A stretch of 64,000 bases of DNA. Origin: Taenia hydatigena (taxonomy: Eukaryota; Platyhelminthes; Cestoda; Cyclophyllidea; Taeniidae). The DNA lies in the NCBI GenBank assembly GCA_036345935.2, contig JADWOT020001475.1, forward strand, positions 58,982-122,981, written 5' to 3'. The notes under the pieces were generated by a model, which had not been told where the DNA came from, ran no database searches, and worked only from the letters and a program-made list of their open reading frames with translations. This document shows, in pieces, positions 11,546-24,059 of the stretch. Made by a program: the position numbers and the translations under genes. The stretch's first letter is position 1; every line of letters starts with the position of its first letter.

Positions 11546-13600
11546 TGATTTTGTTTCTTATCACCTTTCTGGTTCCACCGGTTCAATGCTTTGGCTGCTA
11601 GCATTCATCCTTAGTCCTTATCACATGGTGCGCTAAACTTGCACTCATACACTCACTCAATGCAAGGCTGCTTTGCCTCATGTTTCGTGCGTCGGCATTT
11701 CTGATGCAGTCTAGCTCCGCATTAGGCTATCAGAGGCGATGCGATAAATCGAATTTGCTTTCATCATTTGTGGGAGTATGTGGATTTTATTCGATATAAT
11801 GCTGCCAGTGGTGGCGGCTGTAAGAAGGCAGAAGAGTAAAGGCATTATTAACAGGAATGCTTGAGGATAATGTGGATGAGGCTAAATGTGCTTGAAGTGA
11901 GTACTTGGTTTAAGGTGGCAGGTGGTTGTGAGGCAAAATCGAAAGTGATCTGGCTTTACATCTCGTAGCATATGTGGACCGTTATTATCGTCTTAGCGAA
12001 GTGCTACCCCTTGCCTGTTCTACACTTTCTTGCATGATTTGAAGTGACATTGGTGTCAGCGAATAAGGAAGCATTGTGAAAAACAATGCATCTAATTTGA
12101 TCCTACTGCCTAATAATGTGACTAGAAGGCAAGTGTATTTGCTGGATATAGCATTGTTGCTCGAATACCTGAAGATGGCTGCCGGAAGTAGGGCTAATGT
12201 GTCTAAAAGGATCGTCTTGCTCTTGTCACCACGTTTGCATTACTGTCGCACTGCCTTTGGCGGGACGCATTAAGCCACTGACAGTAATATATTTAAAACA
12301 AATTGAATCCTTTAGGCATAAAAGAGATTAGATCAATACTTGAATGCGTTTTTACAAACCAATTTATAGATTGTCTCACATTCATTTTATAAAGAAGAAG
12401 GGTCAAGCATTTATCATCGTTTATTAGTTAAAACCTTTAAGAATTGCATGACATAAAGGCTGACCACTCTTAGCAGGTAGTGCGGCGTTAGGAGGAAATG
12501 CAGCATTGGAACTTGTCCCAGCATAAAAATTCAAATATATTTGCGCAAATTAATGGCTCTAGACTGTTACACCGATGAGTTTTTACTTTTCCTCATTTTC
12601 TCACTTATGCTTTACATGCGGAAGTCCGATTTCGCCCTCAATAAACCTCATTCCTTCGACAGCGAAGCCAAATTCGCAAGGTTGGTTGCAGAGGTAAAAG
12701 TATTTTTGAATTGAGGCGTAATTTCTTCGCATTTAGTTAAATATTTTTGCTTCTTCCTTTATAGTTGCAAAAAAATGAACGAGCGTCTCTGTACACCACA
12801 GTCATTAAAGTGCTCTACCCTATCGCGAAATCCGAAAGCATGCAATTTATTCAGCGGTATGCAGGATGGGATGTAATATCCTCTTTTGTCCGATAACGTG
12901 GTCAAGATATCTTTGGCATTACTGAGTGGCTAGCATTGGCTTCAGCACGCATCGCTTGCACACCTTGCCCTATGCTTCCCACGTGGTGTGGCTGTAGGTG
13001 ATCAGCAGGCTATTCCATCATTGCCTGTGTGTTAGCAGCTCTTCTGATAGCTCCTTGCGTGCCACCCCAATTGCCTTTTTAGCTACTTCCGTCTTATGTC
13101 AGTTGTGACGCATATTGCTCTATTATCAGGAATGTGGAGTCGTGCGAGGTGTGAGAATAGTAGATTAATCTCCCCAATTAACGACGGTCATTCACAAAAG
13201 GCAGAATCTTGAGCACAATATAATCGTATGTAGAGGGGCTCAATTGCTGGTATTGTTTTTCGAGGAGCAAAGAAAAACCCCCTTTTCGGTCACGAGTGAG
13301 TATTTCTTCGCACCCCAGGATATCACTATGAGTTTATCAAAGTCTTCACAGGAGGATTCCAGATGTTTTTAGACTTAGCACTGTTCACTTATGGTGTAGT
13401 GAAGGCACAAGTAAAGACCATCACAATCGCTGCTGGAACGGCCATGTCGGCCAGGGTATTTTTGAGTTAATTACTAATATTATGCATTTGGCATCTGATG
13501 CATCGGTATAGCGTAGAATTGTCAAAGAAACTGCAAAAGAAATAGGCTGCTGCTACAGAAGTGCATTATCAAATGTCTAAAGGGAGTTTCATAACCTTGC
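11546..13600. other. No gene recognised
   Basis: Upstream flank of the guanylate cyclase relic. I looked for earlier kinase-homology or extracellular-domain exons of that gene and could not see any on the plus strand. Confidence 0.45.
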
Positions 13601-13617
13601 GTTGGATCACGTCCTTT

Positions 13618-15534
13618 TTTTTCTGGCGAATCATCCACCAACCACCGCTCGATTTTTCATCCCAGCTTCATGAGACGGGTGTCCAACCAACTTACAGAGC
13701 CATTGTTGAGCGAGCATGGTCGGACAATCCTAAACTAAGACCAACATTCAAAGAACTGAATGAAGAGATTAAACGAATGACCAGCGAGTAGTAGGTTTGC
13801 TATTGCACATGATCCCCTCCACAATCCCACAAGAAAAACAAGCGTTGTAGAGCACATGTTCGAAGAGGTAAAAACCCGAATGGATGAACTAGAAAAGGAG
13901 AAAAGGAAGATGGATCTTCTCATCTGCCATTTGCTTCCTCCTGGCCGGCGGTAATGACTGTTAGGATTGCACATTTTGGCTTTGGATTTGTGTACGACCG
14001 CGCAAATGTAGAGTCTGAGCAAAATGCGAGTGGAAGAGTGATGCTAAGTTGGGATTGTAGAGTTGTGGTGGAAGCGTTAAAGGCGGGAGTCGCAGTGACA
14101 CCTGAGACCTACGATGAGGTGTCGATCTACATTAGCGACATCGTTGGCTTTACAACTATTTCAGCGATGTCCACACCACTACAGGTTGTTGATCTTCTCA
14201 ATGACCTGTACACACTCTATGACAGGACGATTGCACACTACGACATCTACAAGGTGGGTTTGATTTGAGACGCCTGAGCCTACTCATGGGCACAAGTTTG
14301 ATCCCAACTCATCGCATTTGACAAAAAAAAACACGTACTCTGCTTCTCCTACTTGCCTCGATGACGTTGTGTCTAAATCACGGTATGCTAAGCAAGCAGG
14401 ATAGCACTAAAGTTAAAGAAATGCCTGCTGTGAGCCAGTCGTTTGTTTGGTTCAAATGGGATGGCATTCCAGCATGTGGAGCAAATAGTTGGTCGAGGTG
14501 ACGGGGTCTTAGGCCACGTCTCTTTGCTCATTAGTCTAACCAACACCAGCGTCTCTCTCGCTTAAGCACGAGCACAGACCGAACCGAAATATCCCAAGTG
14601 CTAGTTACTTGACGCTTAATCTGCCAATTGTTGGTGGTGTCGATAGGAGACGCCTACGTGGTGACTTCGGAATTGCCAGTCCGTAATGGACGACGCCGTG
14701 CAGCTGAGGTCGCCACGATGGCCCTCCACCTGCTCAGTGTATGTGGCACCTTCGCCATCAAGCCCTTACCGCAGGTCCCCTTCAGGCTGCGCATCGGTCT
14801 GCATGGCGGTTATTTGGACGTGCATCTGATCCTGCCCCCTTTCTAATCCGTGCGCAAAATGTGCGCATCAACTTGTTTTAATGAATGTCAACATCACTTA
14901 AGCAATGTCTTCGGCAAAAGGGCATGATGAGGCCGGAATTTTAAGCTGCAATTAGACCATCAATTTGATGTTCCTACGCTGGCTTCGTGCTGCTGTCCTT
15001 ACGTGACACGGGCTAATGCATTCTCATAGAAACGCATGTATAAGTTGCACCGTTATAAATCAGGTAGCAAAGTGCCAAGATCTATAAGCCATTTTAAAGC
15101 TCTAGTCGACTGGTGTGCAGAATGATTTAAAAATCACCTATCCATTGGAACTACAAACTATGCGTCTTGTTGCATGGCATTGAGGAAAGGCACTTTGTCC
15201 TTTTGTGGGGCTTTGTGTTGCCGATGTCATGGAACTTACAATGCCTCGTTATTGCCTCTTTGGAAATACCGTTAATCAAGCACTAAAAATGGAGTCGACT
15301 AAAATAGGTTAGTGGAATTCTCCTTGACCTGCTTTCCTATCACTGCCACCCTATCGTAAAACGTACCTATTTTAGCCATTAGAATACACATCAGCGAGGA
15401 GATAAAAGGAAATCGGATGTCTCGGAGGCTACCATATTGAATATAGGGATGGTGTGGAAACGACAGCTTATTGGCTCACTAGCAGTGACAAATTTCACAA
15501 GCCTTTACCTCGGCCTCCTCCATTAACAGTGTGA
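13618..15534 (+). pseudogene. Receptor-type guanylate cyclase relic
   Basis: Plus-strand segments follow the order of a membrane guanylate cyclase, which makes cGMP from GTP. They are: end of the kinase-homology domain (13618-13789; GVQPTYRAIVERAWSDNP, RPTFKELNEEI); dimerisation coiled coil (13798-13950; MDELEKEKRKMDLL); catalytic domain (14061-14253, EVSIYISDIVGFTTIS; 14634-14808, SIGDAY and LRIGLHGG; 15209-15307, [14 protein letters not shown]); and C-terminal end (15383-15534; RIHISEE, GGYHIEY, AYWL). Both metal-binding Asp (SDIVGFT, IGDAY) remain. Lesions: stop codons and a frame change at 13788-13800; TG and GG where acceptor AG is expected before 14634 and 15209; a +1 frame change near 15423. 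VETIGDAY reads VVSIGDAY, losing the guanine-contacting Glu, and NTASRMES reads NQALKMES, losing the catalytic Arg. The 110-bp intron 13951-14060 still has good sites. No extracellular or transmembrane part is visible. Family assignment is firm, pseudogene status very likely. Confidence 0.85.
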
Positions 15535-16465
15535 GCATTATCATCTTCTAAGCAATGGAATTTTGCGAATCGGTTTCACATATTTCTACCTGATTGTATT
15601 GTGTTGCTTGTTTGAAGTTCCTCTGGTACTTTGTGGTATGGACTGTATCCACTTGATGAAGCATTATATTAAGCAGGTGTGTGGGCAATAGGTAATGAAT
15701 GGGCCTTTTCTGACCAGGACTCTCAGAGGCTTCCACCGACTTACCTAAGCGGTGCACTTTCCACTATAGTGTTGAAATCAGCGCTCCAACGAACACCAAC
15801 ATCAACGCAATCGTGAGCCTGCGGTTGATGGTAGGGACATCGCTTCAGCTAGCATTACTCAATGTAATCCAGCAGGATGCACAACATGCACGCATTAAGG
15901 AGAGCAAAGATGATAAGATGCAAAGGCATTTCATTGCACGCAATGGCACAAATGCGCACAGATGGGGATAGGTGGTTTTAATGGCAGTGGGAGGGGGGGC
16001 GAAGAGAAATGTAGACGAGCAAAGTGCGATGTAGTGCGCCATTGACACGACGTGTGCTGCAGCTATCACCGGTGCGTGAGCCAACTTGGTACGATGTAGC
16101 GAAATCTCATGGTGTGACAGAGGCCAGAAGCCACCACCTTGTGCGATCACTGGCGTTTTCAATGTCAGTTGGATGGGCATGAAACGATGTTAGAGTGGTA
16201 ATCACATCTACGCACCATTTACAAATAAAAGCTTCTAAAATGTCAGGCATGGCGAAACTGACATATTTAATGACTACTGCAACTACAAGTACAAGCAAAG
16301 CGAATCGAGTAAATGCGCCAAAGATAAGGCAAATACAGATTGAAGCAGAAAGAGCAGCAAAATGTGTTAAGCACGAAAACAAGCTTTTAAAGCCTAATTC
16401 TTAATAAATATAAATTAAGAAATTAAACAGATTAAGGCGACATAAACAAGCAATTTTCAATTCCT
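15535..16465. other. No gene recognised
   Basis: Overlapping open frames on both strands at 15845-16400 show no family motif or convincing splice sites. A short G run occurs near 15990-16000. Confidence 0.45.
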
Positions 16466-16469
16466 TCTA

Positions 16470-17750
16470 ACATATAGGCTTGAAATGCGACAATTGAATC
16501 GACGCTAATTAGTTCGAGACCATCAAAAAATTACAAAGGCAAAATGTGCAGATCTACTATTTTAATCAAGACGAAATCAAAAAGAGATTAACAAGAGCCC
16601 AGCTATGTAATTCAGCTGTTTCCGGTTAATTTTTTCACGGAAAATTCAGTTAACGTCGACCGATACTAAAGCGACATTACTTAAATCGAGAAAAGATTGT
16701 AATCCGTAAAAGGCCGCATATTCTCCATCCTTGAAGGGCTTAATAAAAGGTAACTGAATGGGACGACGCTACCATAATACGGCTAATTTTGGTTTTTTTC
16801 CTAGCACAAACTCAACACACATCGCATGGGACGGGAGCAGCAGTACCTAATTCGAGAACATCAGGGAACACTAACAGTATAAGAGGAGTAGAAGACCGCC
16901 TTTTCTGTGATATAACTCAGCTATTTTTTGTTCCTTTACCAAAATAAAATTCAAGCGTTTCGAAAGAAATCCAAGCGGTATTACTTAAATCCAGAACACC
17001 AGAAAACAATAACAGTAAACGGGAGGTCACAGGGTTCGTTTTCTAATCAAGGCTGAATCAAAAGGAATGAAATCAAGCGCGTCGAGTTAAATCATTTCAT
17101 TATCGCCTAACTTGAGAACATCGTATGCATTTCCACAAGAAAAGAGGCCACGGATTTCATATTTTGGTCATGGCTAAATCAGAAACAATATCCCCTGGAA
17201 CAGTGACTATATCCAACTATTTTCGTTTCTTTTCTTAACGAAACTCAGTAGGCTTCGACCGAGACTTAGTGGCCCCTGCTTGAATCGAGAACTTAAGAAT
17301 ATATTCCCACTAGACAAGAGGCCACAGAATTTCTTTTCTGGTCAAGGATGAAATCGGAATTGATAGTTTGGGGTGAAGTAGTAGAGTACACATAATTTTG
17401 GTTCCATTCGCAACTAACCTCGATACGTGCTGAGCAGAACTAAGTCATCACTGTATAACCTTAAAATTTCACAAAATGCTTGCACAAGACACGAAACCGT
17501 AGAGTGCCTTTCCTGGGTGAGCTAAAAATATAAACGAATTATATTAAGCTTGCGGATATAGCGTAACCATTTTTCGTTCCTCGAGAATATAAATTAAATA
17601 CCCTTCTACCCATAACAATTTGTCACTGATTAACTTGAGTATAGCAAAAGCAATTGAAAAACACTAAAAGATGCAGAATCGCAATCCTAAACGGGGCTGA
17701 CAAAAAACTATATCAACAGTCGGAACTTGTCCAGATCATTTGTGGATCAA
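16470..17750. repeat. Decayed tandem array, unit about 165-175 bp
   Basis: A recurring block resembling AATCGAGAAC appears near 16521, 16684, 16851, 16988, 17111, 17283 and 17632, with a weaker one near 17458. Each is followed by AAGAGGCCACAGA-like, TTTTCTGGTCAAGGCTGAATC-like, CAGCTATTTTTGTTCC-like and CGACCGAGACTAA-like segments in the same order. Spacings near 165-176 bp recur, with two shorter units (about 137 and 123) that look like internal deletions. Units differ at many positions, so the array is old. No open reading frame is shared between units. Confidence 0.65.
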
Positions 17751-20600
17751 ATCATAATAAAAAATGAAGGCAGCGTAACTAGTGCTTTATCTTTCCTTCT
17801 GTTCCTGATAAATCAGCTTGCACACTCATGCATGCATGCACCGATGTAAACTGACATTTCTTTCCATGACGATAGAACGACGACATCGGCTGATTTATGG
17901 TTTCATCCCATTTCACTTCGTCTTGAAGACGCCGTACTTCAAACCCGTATCTCTTAAATACTTTGAGTTCACTAATGCTACCTACGTATCCTACAGACCT
18001 TGAAAACGACAAGCGATTAAGTTAACTTTAAGACCTGTTTCCCAAAAAAGTGCTAATAGCGGTCGATTTGCACCTTTTGGATATTAGCTCCACAATTTAT
18101 GCTTATTTTGTTTTTGAAATGTGCATGGTACATTTAATTTTCTCAGCAGACGATAGTCTATTCAACGGTCTATCATTATATGCACTTACAGGAATTACGT
18201 GAGGGTTGAATAAAGTATGCACATGAATGTGAGAGCTAAAAATCGAAGAACAAAGTAGGGGAGGAAGGGGAGGAAGGGAAAAAGCTTTGATGCTAATGCC
18301 CATTTCTCTGGGCTGTATCCATCTTGGCAAATTAAGAAGCAAATGCTATGGGGCAGTCGATCGCATCGCTCTCGTTAAACATCTCCGTTTGACGATTTGT
18401 AATAATCGCATTTTGCAAATGCAACCACTTCTAGGGTTTTGGTCAGTTGATCAGTAGTATGTAACAACATTAATGAGGAAGTTGCATAGCCACCCATCTG
18501 CTGAGAAAAACGGCTTACATTTGTGCTTACCACTCTCCTACCGTGATTTCAAATTAGGACGGGTTAGATTGTTTGCATCCACCCCCATGACTCGCTACTT
18601 GGAGAAGCTTGATGGTGTCGTTTCGCTTAAAACGACTTGAACAAACCCTGGCTTGATCACGTCAGTTAGATATTTGAGCAGCCAGCTTAAATGACCCTCC
18701 TCTTATTTACATGGAATTTGATATTTCCTTTCCTAGAGAGGTCTACACCGACGGCCTCACTGCCTAAATATAGAGCGATGTAGCACACAGCAAGTTGAGT
18801 CAATGCAATCTTACGTAGAGCGGCACGGGTTATTTTGGCCTAGACTCGGCTGTTTCATGATGTCTGACGACCAATAGAAGTAGGGAGAAGTGTTGTTGGT
18901 GCAACGAGGGATTCTTGTTTCACGGTAGCGATTTTTGAAATCCAGATTCGTTTCGAACGCCCCTTGCACGTTTGATTGTCAGAGTGGCGCCAAAAATGTG
19001 TTGACTATCAGCAATAGGACCCGTATAGAAGGAAGTGATGCAAAGGACACATAAACTGGTCAAAAATTTAGTGGCTTTCTATACAAAAATTTGCGCTGTG
19101 ACGACATTGCCTAAATTGGATGGCTGTTCCTCCCCTGAAATCTCTCACTTACCACTCACCCAAACAGGCAATGATGGTGAAGCCCCGCATGATGCTATCC
19201 ACATCGAGGCTGAAAAGAATGGCATGATTGAAGAGAAATCTTTGTAAAACTACTCAGTAGTGCTGTTGGGTGTGAAACATGATGAAGTTAATCGGTTTCT
19301 AGCTGCGGAAACAACAAAGACTTCTTTAGTCACTAATTCCGCAGATCCTTCAAGGTCCCAGGTGGGGTTCAGGCTCTGAAAGTGTAGCAGAGAGATCACG
19401 GAAAAATGGCAATGAAGAGACAGGGAGGGGAGAAGAGACCTTATAGATACTTGCTTTGGCTGAGCTAAAAGAAAGATGCTATGGGAAGAATTTGGGCTCA
19501 ATTCGGGCAAATTAATGTTCCGATTGCACTCCCACTATTATTGATCTTTAAGCACCAAAAGCGCCTTGTTGGTTATGTAACCGCCATGCTGTCTAGCTAA
19601 TTATCGCATTAGCCGTACTTCAGTAGTTTGTGTAGTTGAGTTGCTGATGCTTCAAATCCCCTATTACAAATTGTATCGAGCTTAGTTTCCATGGCCCCAT
19701 CTCTGCGCTCTTAGGCTCAAGCGAAAGCATCTCTTTGCTTCACTTGCACCGCATGCGCTTGCATCCGAATAGGCGACTGTAAAAATGGCTGTTGCAGCAT
19801 AAATGCGTGACACAGGGTCGTATGGATTGAGGCGGGGCTACAATTAGTTCAAACGCAGGATGGCACAAAATTGGCTTACACAGTTGTGGATACGACTGTG
19901 CTAAAGTGCAGTTCGCAGAGAAGATAGCGGATTTTACGCTATGTAGGGTTACGCCTACGAGGCTATAAAAATCAGTGTCGACCAAGTCTTGCAAAGGTGT
20001 GTTTGGGCCGGAGGAGACATTCTAACCCCATCCAAAGGTATGGTTCTTTATTTGGATGTTGTCATACCTTGAATTTTGCACTCAGTTTATAAAGCGAAAA
20101 TTGGGTATGGATTTCTTGTAAATGGATCTACTAGGGGGCAGAATGTTTAGCAGTCTGAACTGAGTACAGGAAAACTCTGGTGTCTGGATGACACATCATG
20201 TCATCGGATTGATTACAGTGCAGTAGTTCATAAAGGCGACAAATAGGTAGGCGCTGGCTGAGATTGCGTAGGGTTAATCTGAGTCCAATGGCAAAGCTGT
20301 GATGCTGCTAACGTGTAAATAGACGCATGCATATCCTCTCTGCTGACTTCCCTTTAACCATTTCTTCAACCAAGGACTAGAATGTGTCACAGAAACGGAT
20401 AATCAAAGATTCCCTGATAATTTCTTAGTAGCGAATCCCTATCCATCTCCTGAAATCCATAGCATGATTACATAAATTTATGCAAATTTGCAAATCTAAG
20501 CCGCTTCATTTACCCTCCATACAGGCGGTGTCATAAAGAAGCTTACGCCGCCATCAATGGTTGCTTATTTGGGTGAGTGACTAAAGAGAGGAAGGAAAGA
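17751..20600. other. No gene recognised
   Basis: AT-rich sequence with short unrelated open frames. There is a small GGAGGAAGG repeat near 18255. Nothing supports a gene. Confidence 0.45.
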
Positions 20601-20639
20601 TTGGGTATGAAGTCTTCTAGTAATGCCACTATGTCTAAA

Positions 20640-21450
20640 TACAACCGCTTTTCTCTTGCAAAACCACTAGGAATGAAAGAAAATTTTAGTTAAGTAGAGT
20701 AAATGCCGGTGAGATAGAGAACTGGGTTAAGAGTAGGATAGGGAGGGATGGTAGATAGGAAGAGGAAGCCAAAGTAGGTGTAGAAAGAATACACTACCTT
20801 CATAATGCAATTGCTAAAAAAAGGATAAAACCGCTTCGAAAACATGTTATAAATTTCCCATTCCATTAAGCGTTAGGTGCTCACAAATGCATTTTCTGAC
20901 CTAGTCTAATCACGCATCGACGTCGTCAATGTTCAATCCTGGAACATTTCAGCATTTCTATCGACTCACATGCCTTTCTGCCTTTCCACATTTCCTCCTC
21001 CAGCACCATACTCCCTCAGTTTTCATTGCCAATATGGACAATTTGCATTTTGGTCACACCTGAATTGCCAGAATTTGCCCTTAAGAAATTAAGAAAGCAG
21101 CCTTCTGATTCCTAACTTTATCGGATTCTTGATCAAAGAGGATTAAGTAAGCGCACCCTTATCATTTTGTTCTCCTAGCTTTTCTTGTCAAAATCGACAC
21201 TTCTTCCACCGGACTCGAACTGCCTCAGCCTCTTGCAGAACTAAATGTTTTGCTGATTTTTGATGGATAAAACTAACGAAAACTTGCACCCTTCCTATTC
21301 CTAACTTTACTAAACTATAATCCTTGCACTACGGTCACATCTAAATGGAAAAATAGTAAAATGGGAACGGCTGCGAGCATTTACTAAAGAAAGCATGATA
21401 CCAAGTTACAATTCTGATTAATTTGGGATCACATAAAGGCGAAAAGATTT
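20640..21450. repeat. Dispersed degenerate repeat, cluster 1
   Basis: Segments such as TTACAATTCTGATTAATTT (near 21408), GCACCCTT (near 21155 and 21287) and a run resembling TTCTTGTCAAAATCGACAC (near 21181) recur in related form at 26.25-26.68 kb. The order of blocks is the same, which suggests a repeated unit and not chance matches. Boundaries are not clear. Confidence 0.4.
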
Positions 21451-21489
21451 TTGCTATATATCAAGGCGACTGTTCCACTTCCGCCAAAA

Positions 21490-23810
21490 GTTGAGTTAAC
21501 TGCCAAAAGTACCGTGGGTGTAGGTGGCGAGGCATAGGCATTTCACAATCTTGGATAACAGTCTCGATTGTATGCTAAATTCAGTTCAGCAAAGGTCTTG
21601 ACAGGATTGTCAATTTAAAGGCTGCTCATAACAAAGAAGGAGAAAAGAAACAACACGTGGTCGAAAAGGAGTGGAGCAAAACGTTAGTCACTTTCCGAGT
21701 AAGTAGCAACTGTTTTCGCCAAAAGAAATTACCATATTTTTCCTCGAATCAGCTTGGACTGAAGCTACTAACTAACTAAAAATAGAAGCATTAGGCTCAT
21801 GTGAATCTTTGCTTGCAATTACTACACTACTTCTCTGCACTTGAGTTCCAGAGCTGGTAAACTAAGCTACTCCAGCAAACATCCGGTCACGATCATGTCG
21901 GTGTCGCAATTCTTACACAACCTTTGTTTAGCCAGACGCGCACAGCAAAGATATGTTCAAGTGACTCTTTTCCCTTTATCGTCTTAACTAAGTCTTTTCC
22001 TTCTGTTGTTTCCTGATTGGCGCACTTCTCATAAATTACTACCCTTCGATGACTGCCTTAAGCATGTGCAGCAATTGTGTCTAATGTCTATCTCATCGTC
22101 ACCTTTGAAGCGTCTTTGCTCTCTGCTACGATCCCAGTACTAGTTATCGCATAAGAATACGTCAGATACCTCGACGACTGAGGAAGGTCTATAGTGCACG
22201 CAGTTATTATTAAATATAGTCCAATGTAAACCTTGAACTAAACTAACTACATCAATGTTTGCATTGAAATCCTATGAATCCCAACAGTCAGCTCATTGAA
22301 TAATGGTGACTTCCTTGTGCCATACTGCACCGCACAACCTCAGAAATGAGAATGTCATGTTTCATTCTACAACCCTATCCTTATTCTCTACGCTGCATCC
22401 CTTTGATGCATTTTGAGATTTTGTATTCTTATCTTAATTTTCCAACATTTTAACGAAAATCCAGTTTTGTGTGTAATAGTGACCAGAATAAAAACGATTG
22501 TACTAATAAAAGCAGCATGCTTGTCTTATGTCAAACATATGCTTTCTCGCAGAGCTAATAGCTGCTAAGTTTAGGTGGCCCGCCGCAGAACTCTAGAAAG
22601 CAAACAAGCAGGTTTTAATCATTGTACTTGAAAAACGTGCGTATAATTCACTAAAATACCCAGTGACTTATAAATGCACGCCTAAATGTTAATACTATGG
22701 CATTTCCGTGGTGACATCCAAGTTATCTAAACTACCGCTGGGGTATGACTTCATTCAGGGAAATGCGATGTTTGCCTTTTTATATCCATTGAGCATTCTT
22801 ACTTATTTTACACAGTCTCAAAATCCCTTTTAAAACCTTTACGATTCGCATGATCATCTCCTGCGCATTGAACCTCTAACCCTGCTAAGATATCAGCTTA
22901 AAGTGGGAAGGCAATATCTTCAAGTAAGCATCACTGAAAACTTACGAGTTTCGCTCACAGAATAGCGTATGTTCGCATTCTGCTAAACACATTGCGCCAA
23001 ATGTCTACAAAACAGAGGACACTAATGCGTCACAACATGCACTCATTACAAAAATGAGTCCGTCAAAGGAACACTCACGGATATGATGCGAACGCATATG
23101 ATCTAACATCGCTTCAAACCTAGAATATCCAGAAAAGCATTCTATGCAGTAAAAGCGCACCTCCGAATTCGCCATTCTTTGGGCTGAAGCATTGTATAAC
23201 GAAGGAAAATTTAGAAGAAGTTTGTGTGGGAAGTCAAAGCTTTGGCTGGAGAACAGCCCACGCAGGAAATTATGATCAAGGGTTAACAGATGCTCACTCA
23301 CCAATATGCGTTCCGATGAAATGACTGAGAAGCAAAGAGAAGTTTGCAAATTGATCGAGGCACATGTGGCATACATTGTGTTCCCAGACTATTCCGAGGA
23401 TCAAAGGAAGTCTTACGACATGCAAGAGGGCATGTGGTAAAAAATGGAAGGATTTAATAAGTTACTTTACTTTTCTGATGCCACAAGAGCCTCCCGTAGG
23501 ATCTGTGAGACGTTTGGCAAATCGGACAATGCAGTTCCATGGTGACTAAAAATGCGGCATGCATGCGCAAAAGAGGAGGCTAAGATCGTAAAGCGATTTA
23601 CTTGATTCAACTCTTCATTGAGCATCTTATCGTTATTCAGATTAAATCAGAGTCGCTTTACTTACTACATTTTATTTATGCAGCAACCTGATGCAAAACT
23701 AGTGGGCATAAGCATAAATACTTATTCACAAATACATGAATGCATTCGCACAGAGATATGCATCTAAAAATGAGAAATTCCTACCATGACGCTCTCAAAT
23801 TAAGTGCTCA
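21490..23810. repeat. Duplicated locus, copy 2 (zinc-finger region)
   Basis: Counterpart of 880-3245 in the same orientation. It has no trace of the 209-bp inverted repeats on either side. On its right side homology to the gene continues past the point where copy 1 is truncated, so copy 2 better represents the ancestral locus. Confidence 0.75.
22955..23540 (-). CDS. Small three-finger C2H2 zinc-finger protein
   Basis: Minus-strand gene of four exons: 23545-23471 (ATG at 23540), 23388-23302, 23183-23079 and 23004-22955. Introns are 82, 118 and 74 bp with donors GTAAAG, GTGAGT and GTGAGT. Every junction is phase 1, so the spliced frame is open for 103 residues and ends in TGA. Fingers: CPIC-x12-H-x5-H (residues about 5-26), CHMC-x12-H-x4-H (about 30-50) and CIEC-x12-H-x3-H (about 64-83), then a tail ending MRTYAIL. 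C2H2 fingers usually bind DNA or RNA; the target is unknown. The start was chosen because ACCATGG is a strong initiation context and the exon upstream (ending 23785) contains a finger with an in-frame TGA. Exon lengths match the copy at 2.4-2.9 kb apart from the first exon, while introns have drifted, which argues that the protein has been under selection. It could also be the 3' part of a longer gene damaged upstream. Confidence 0.6.
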
Positions 23811-24049
23811 AGGCCTGAGACAACGTTGGTGAACACGGCAGAGCAAGTTGTACAAACGTAGAAAATCATTCTAACGGTGGAACTGGCAAGTTGTGAAAAA
23901 CTTGCGAAAGAACTTGTGTTGAATTCAACGGATAGGAATGTGGACTCCCCGGATCTGTTTTCAGCATTCCATATAATCAAAACGCGGAGGAGCAGAACTC
24001 GTAAGCAGGACCAAAATTTGAGCAATAAGATCATGTAATTAAGGTTCAT
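23785..24049 (-). pseudogene. Upstream zinc-finger exon with in-frame stop
   Basis: Minus-strand frame reading FYVCTTCSAVFTNV, then H-L-I-stop-E-R-H before a donor (CATG|GTAGGA, exon end 23785). This is C-x2-C-x12-H-x5-H with TGA (23795-23797) inside the His spacer. The exon leaves in phase 1, like the other finger exons, so it looks like a further finger of the same gene now closed by a stop. Copy 1 keeps only the last residues of this finger (AHLVAEH) with no stop there. Where the exon begins is unclear. Confidence 0.5.
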
Positions 24050-24059
24050 CGTAATGTAA

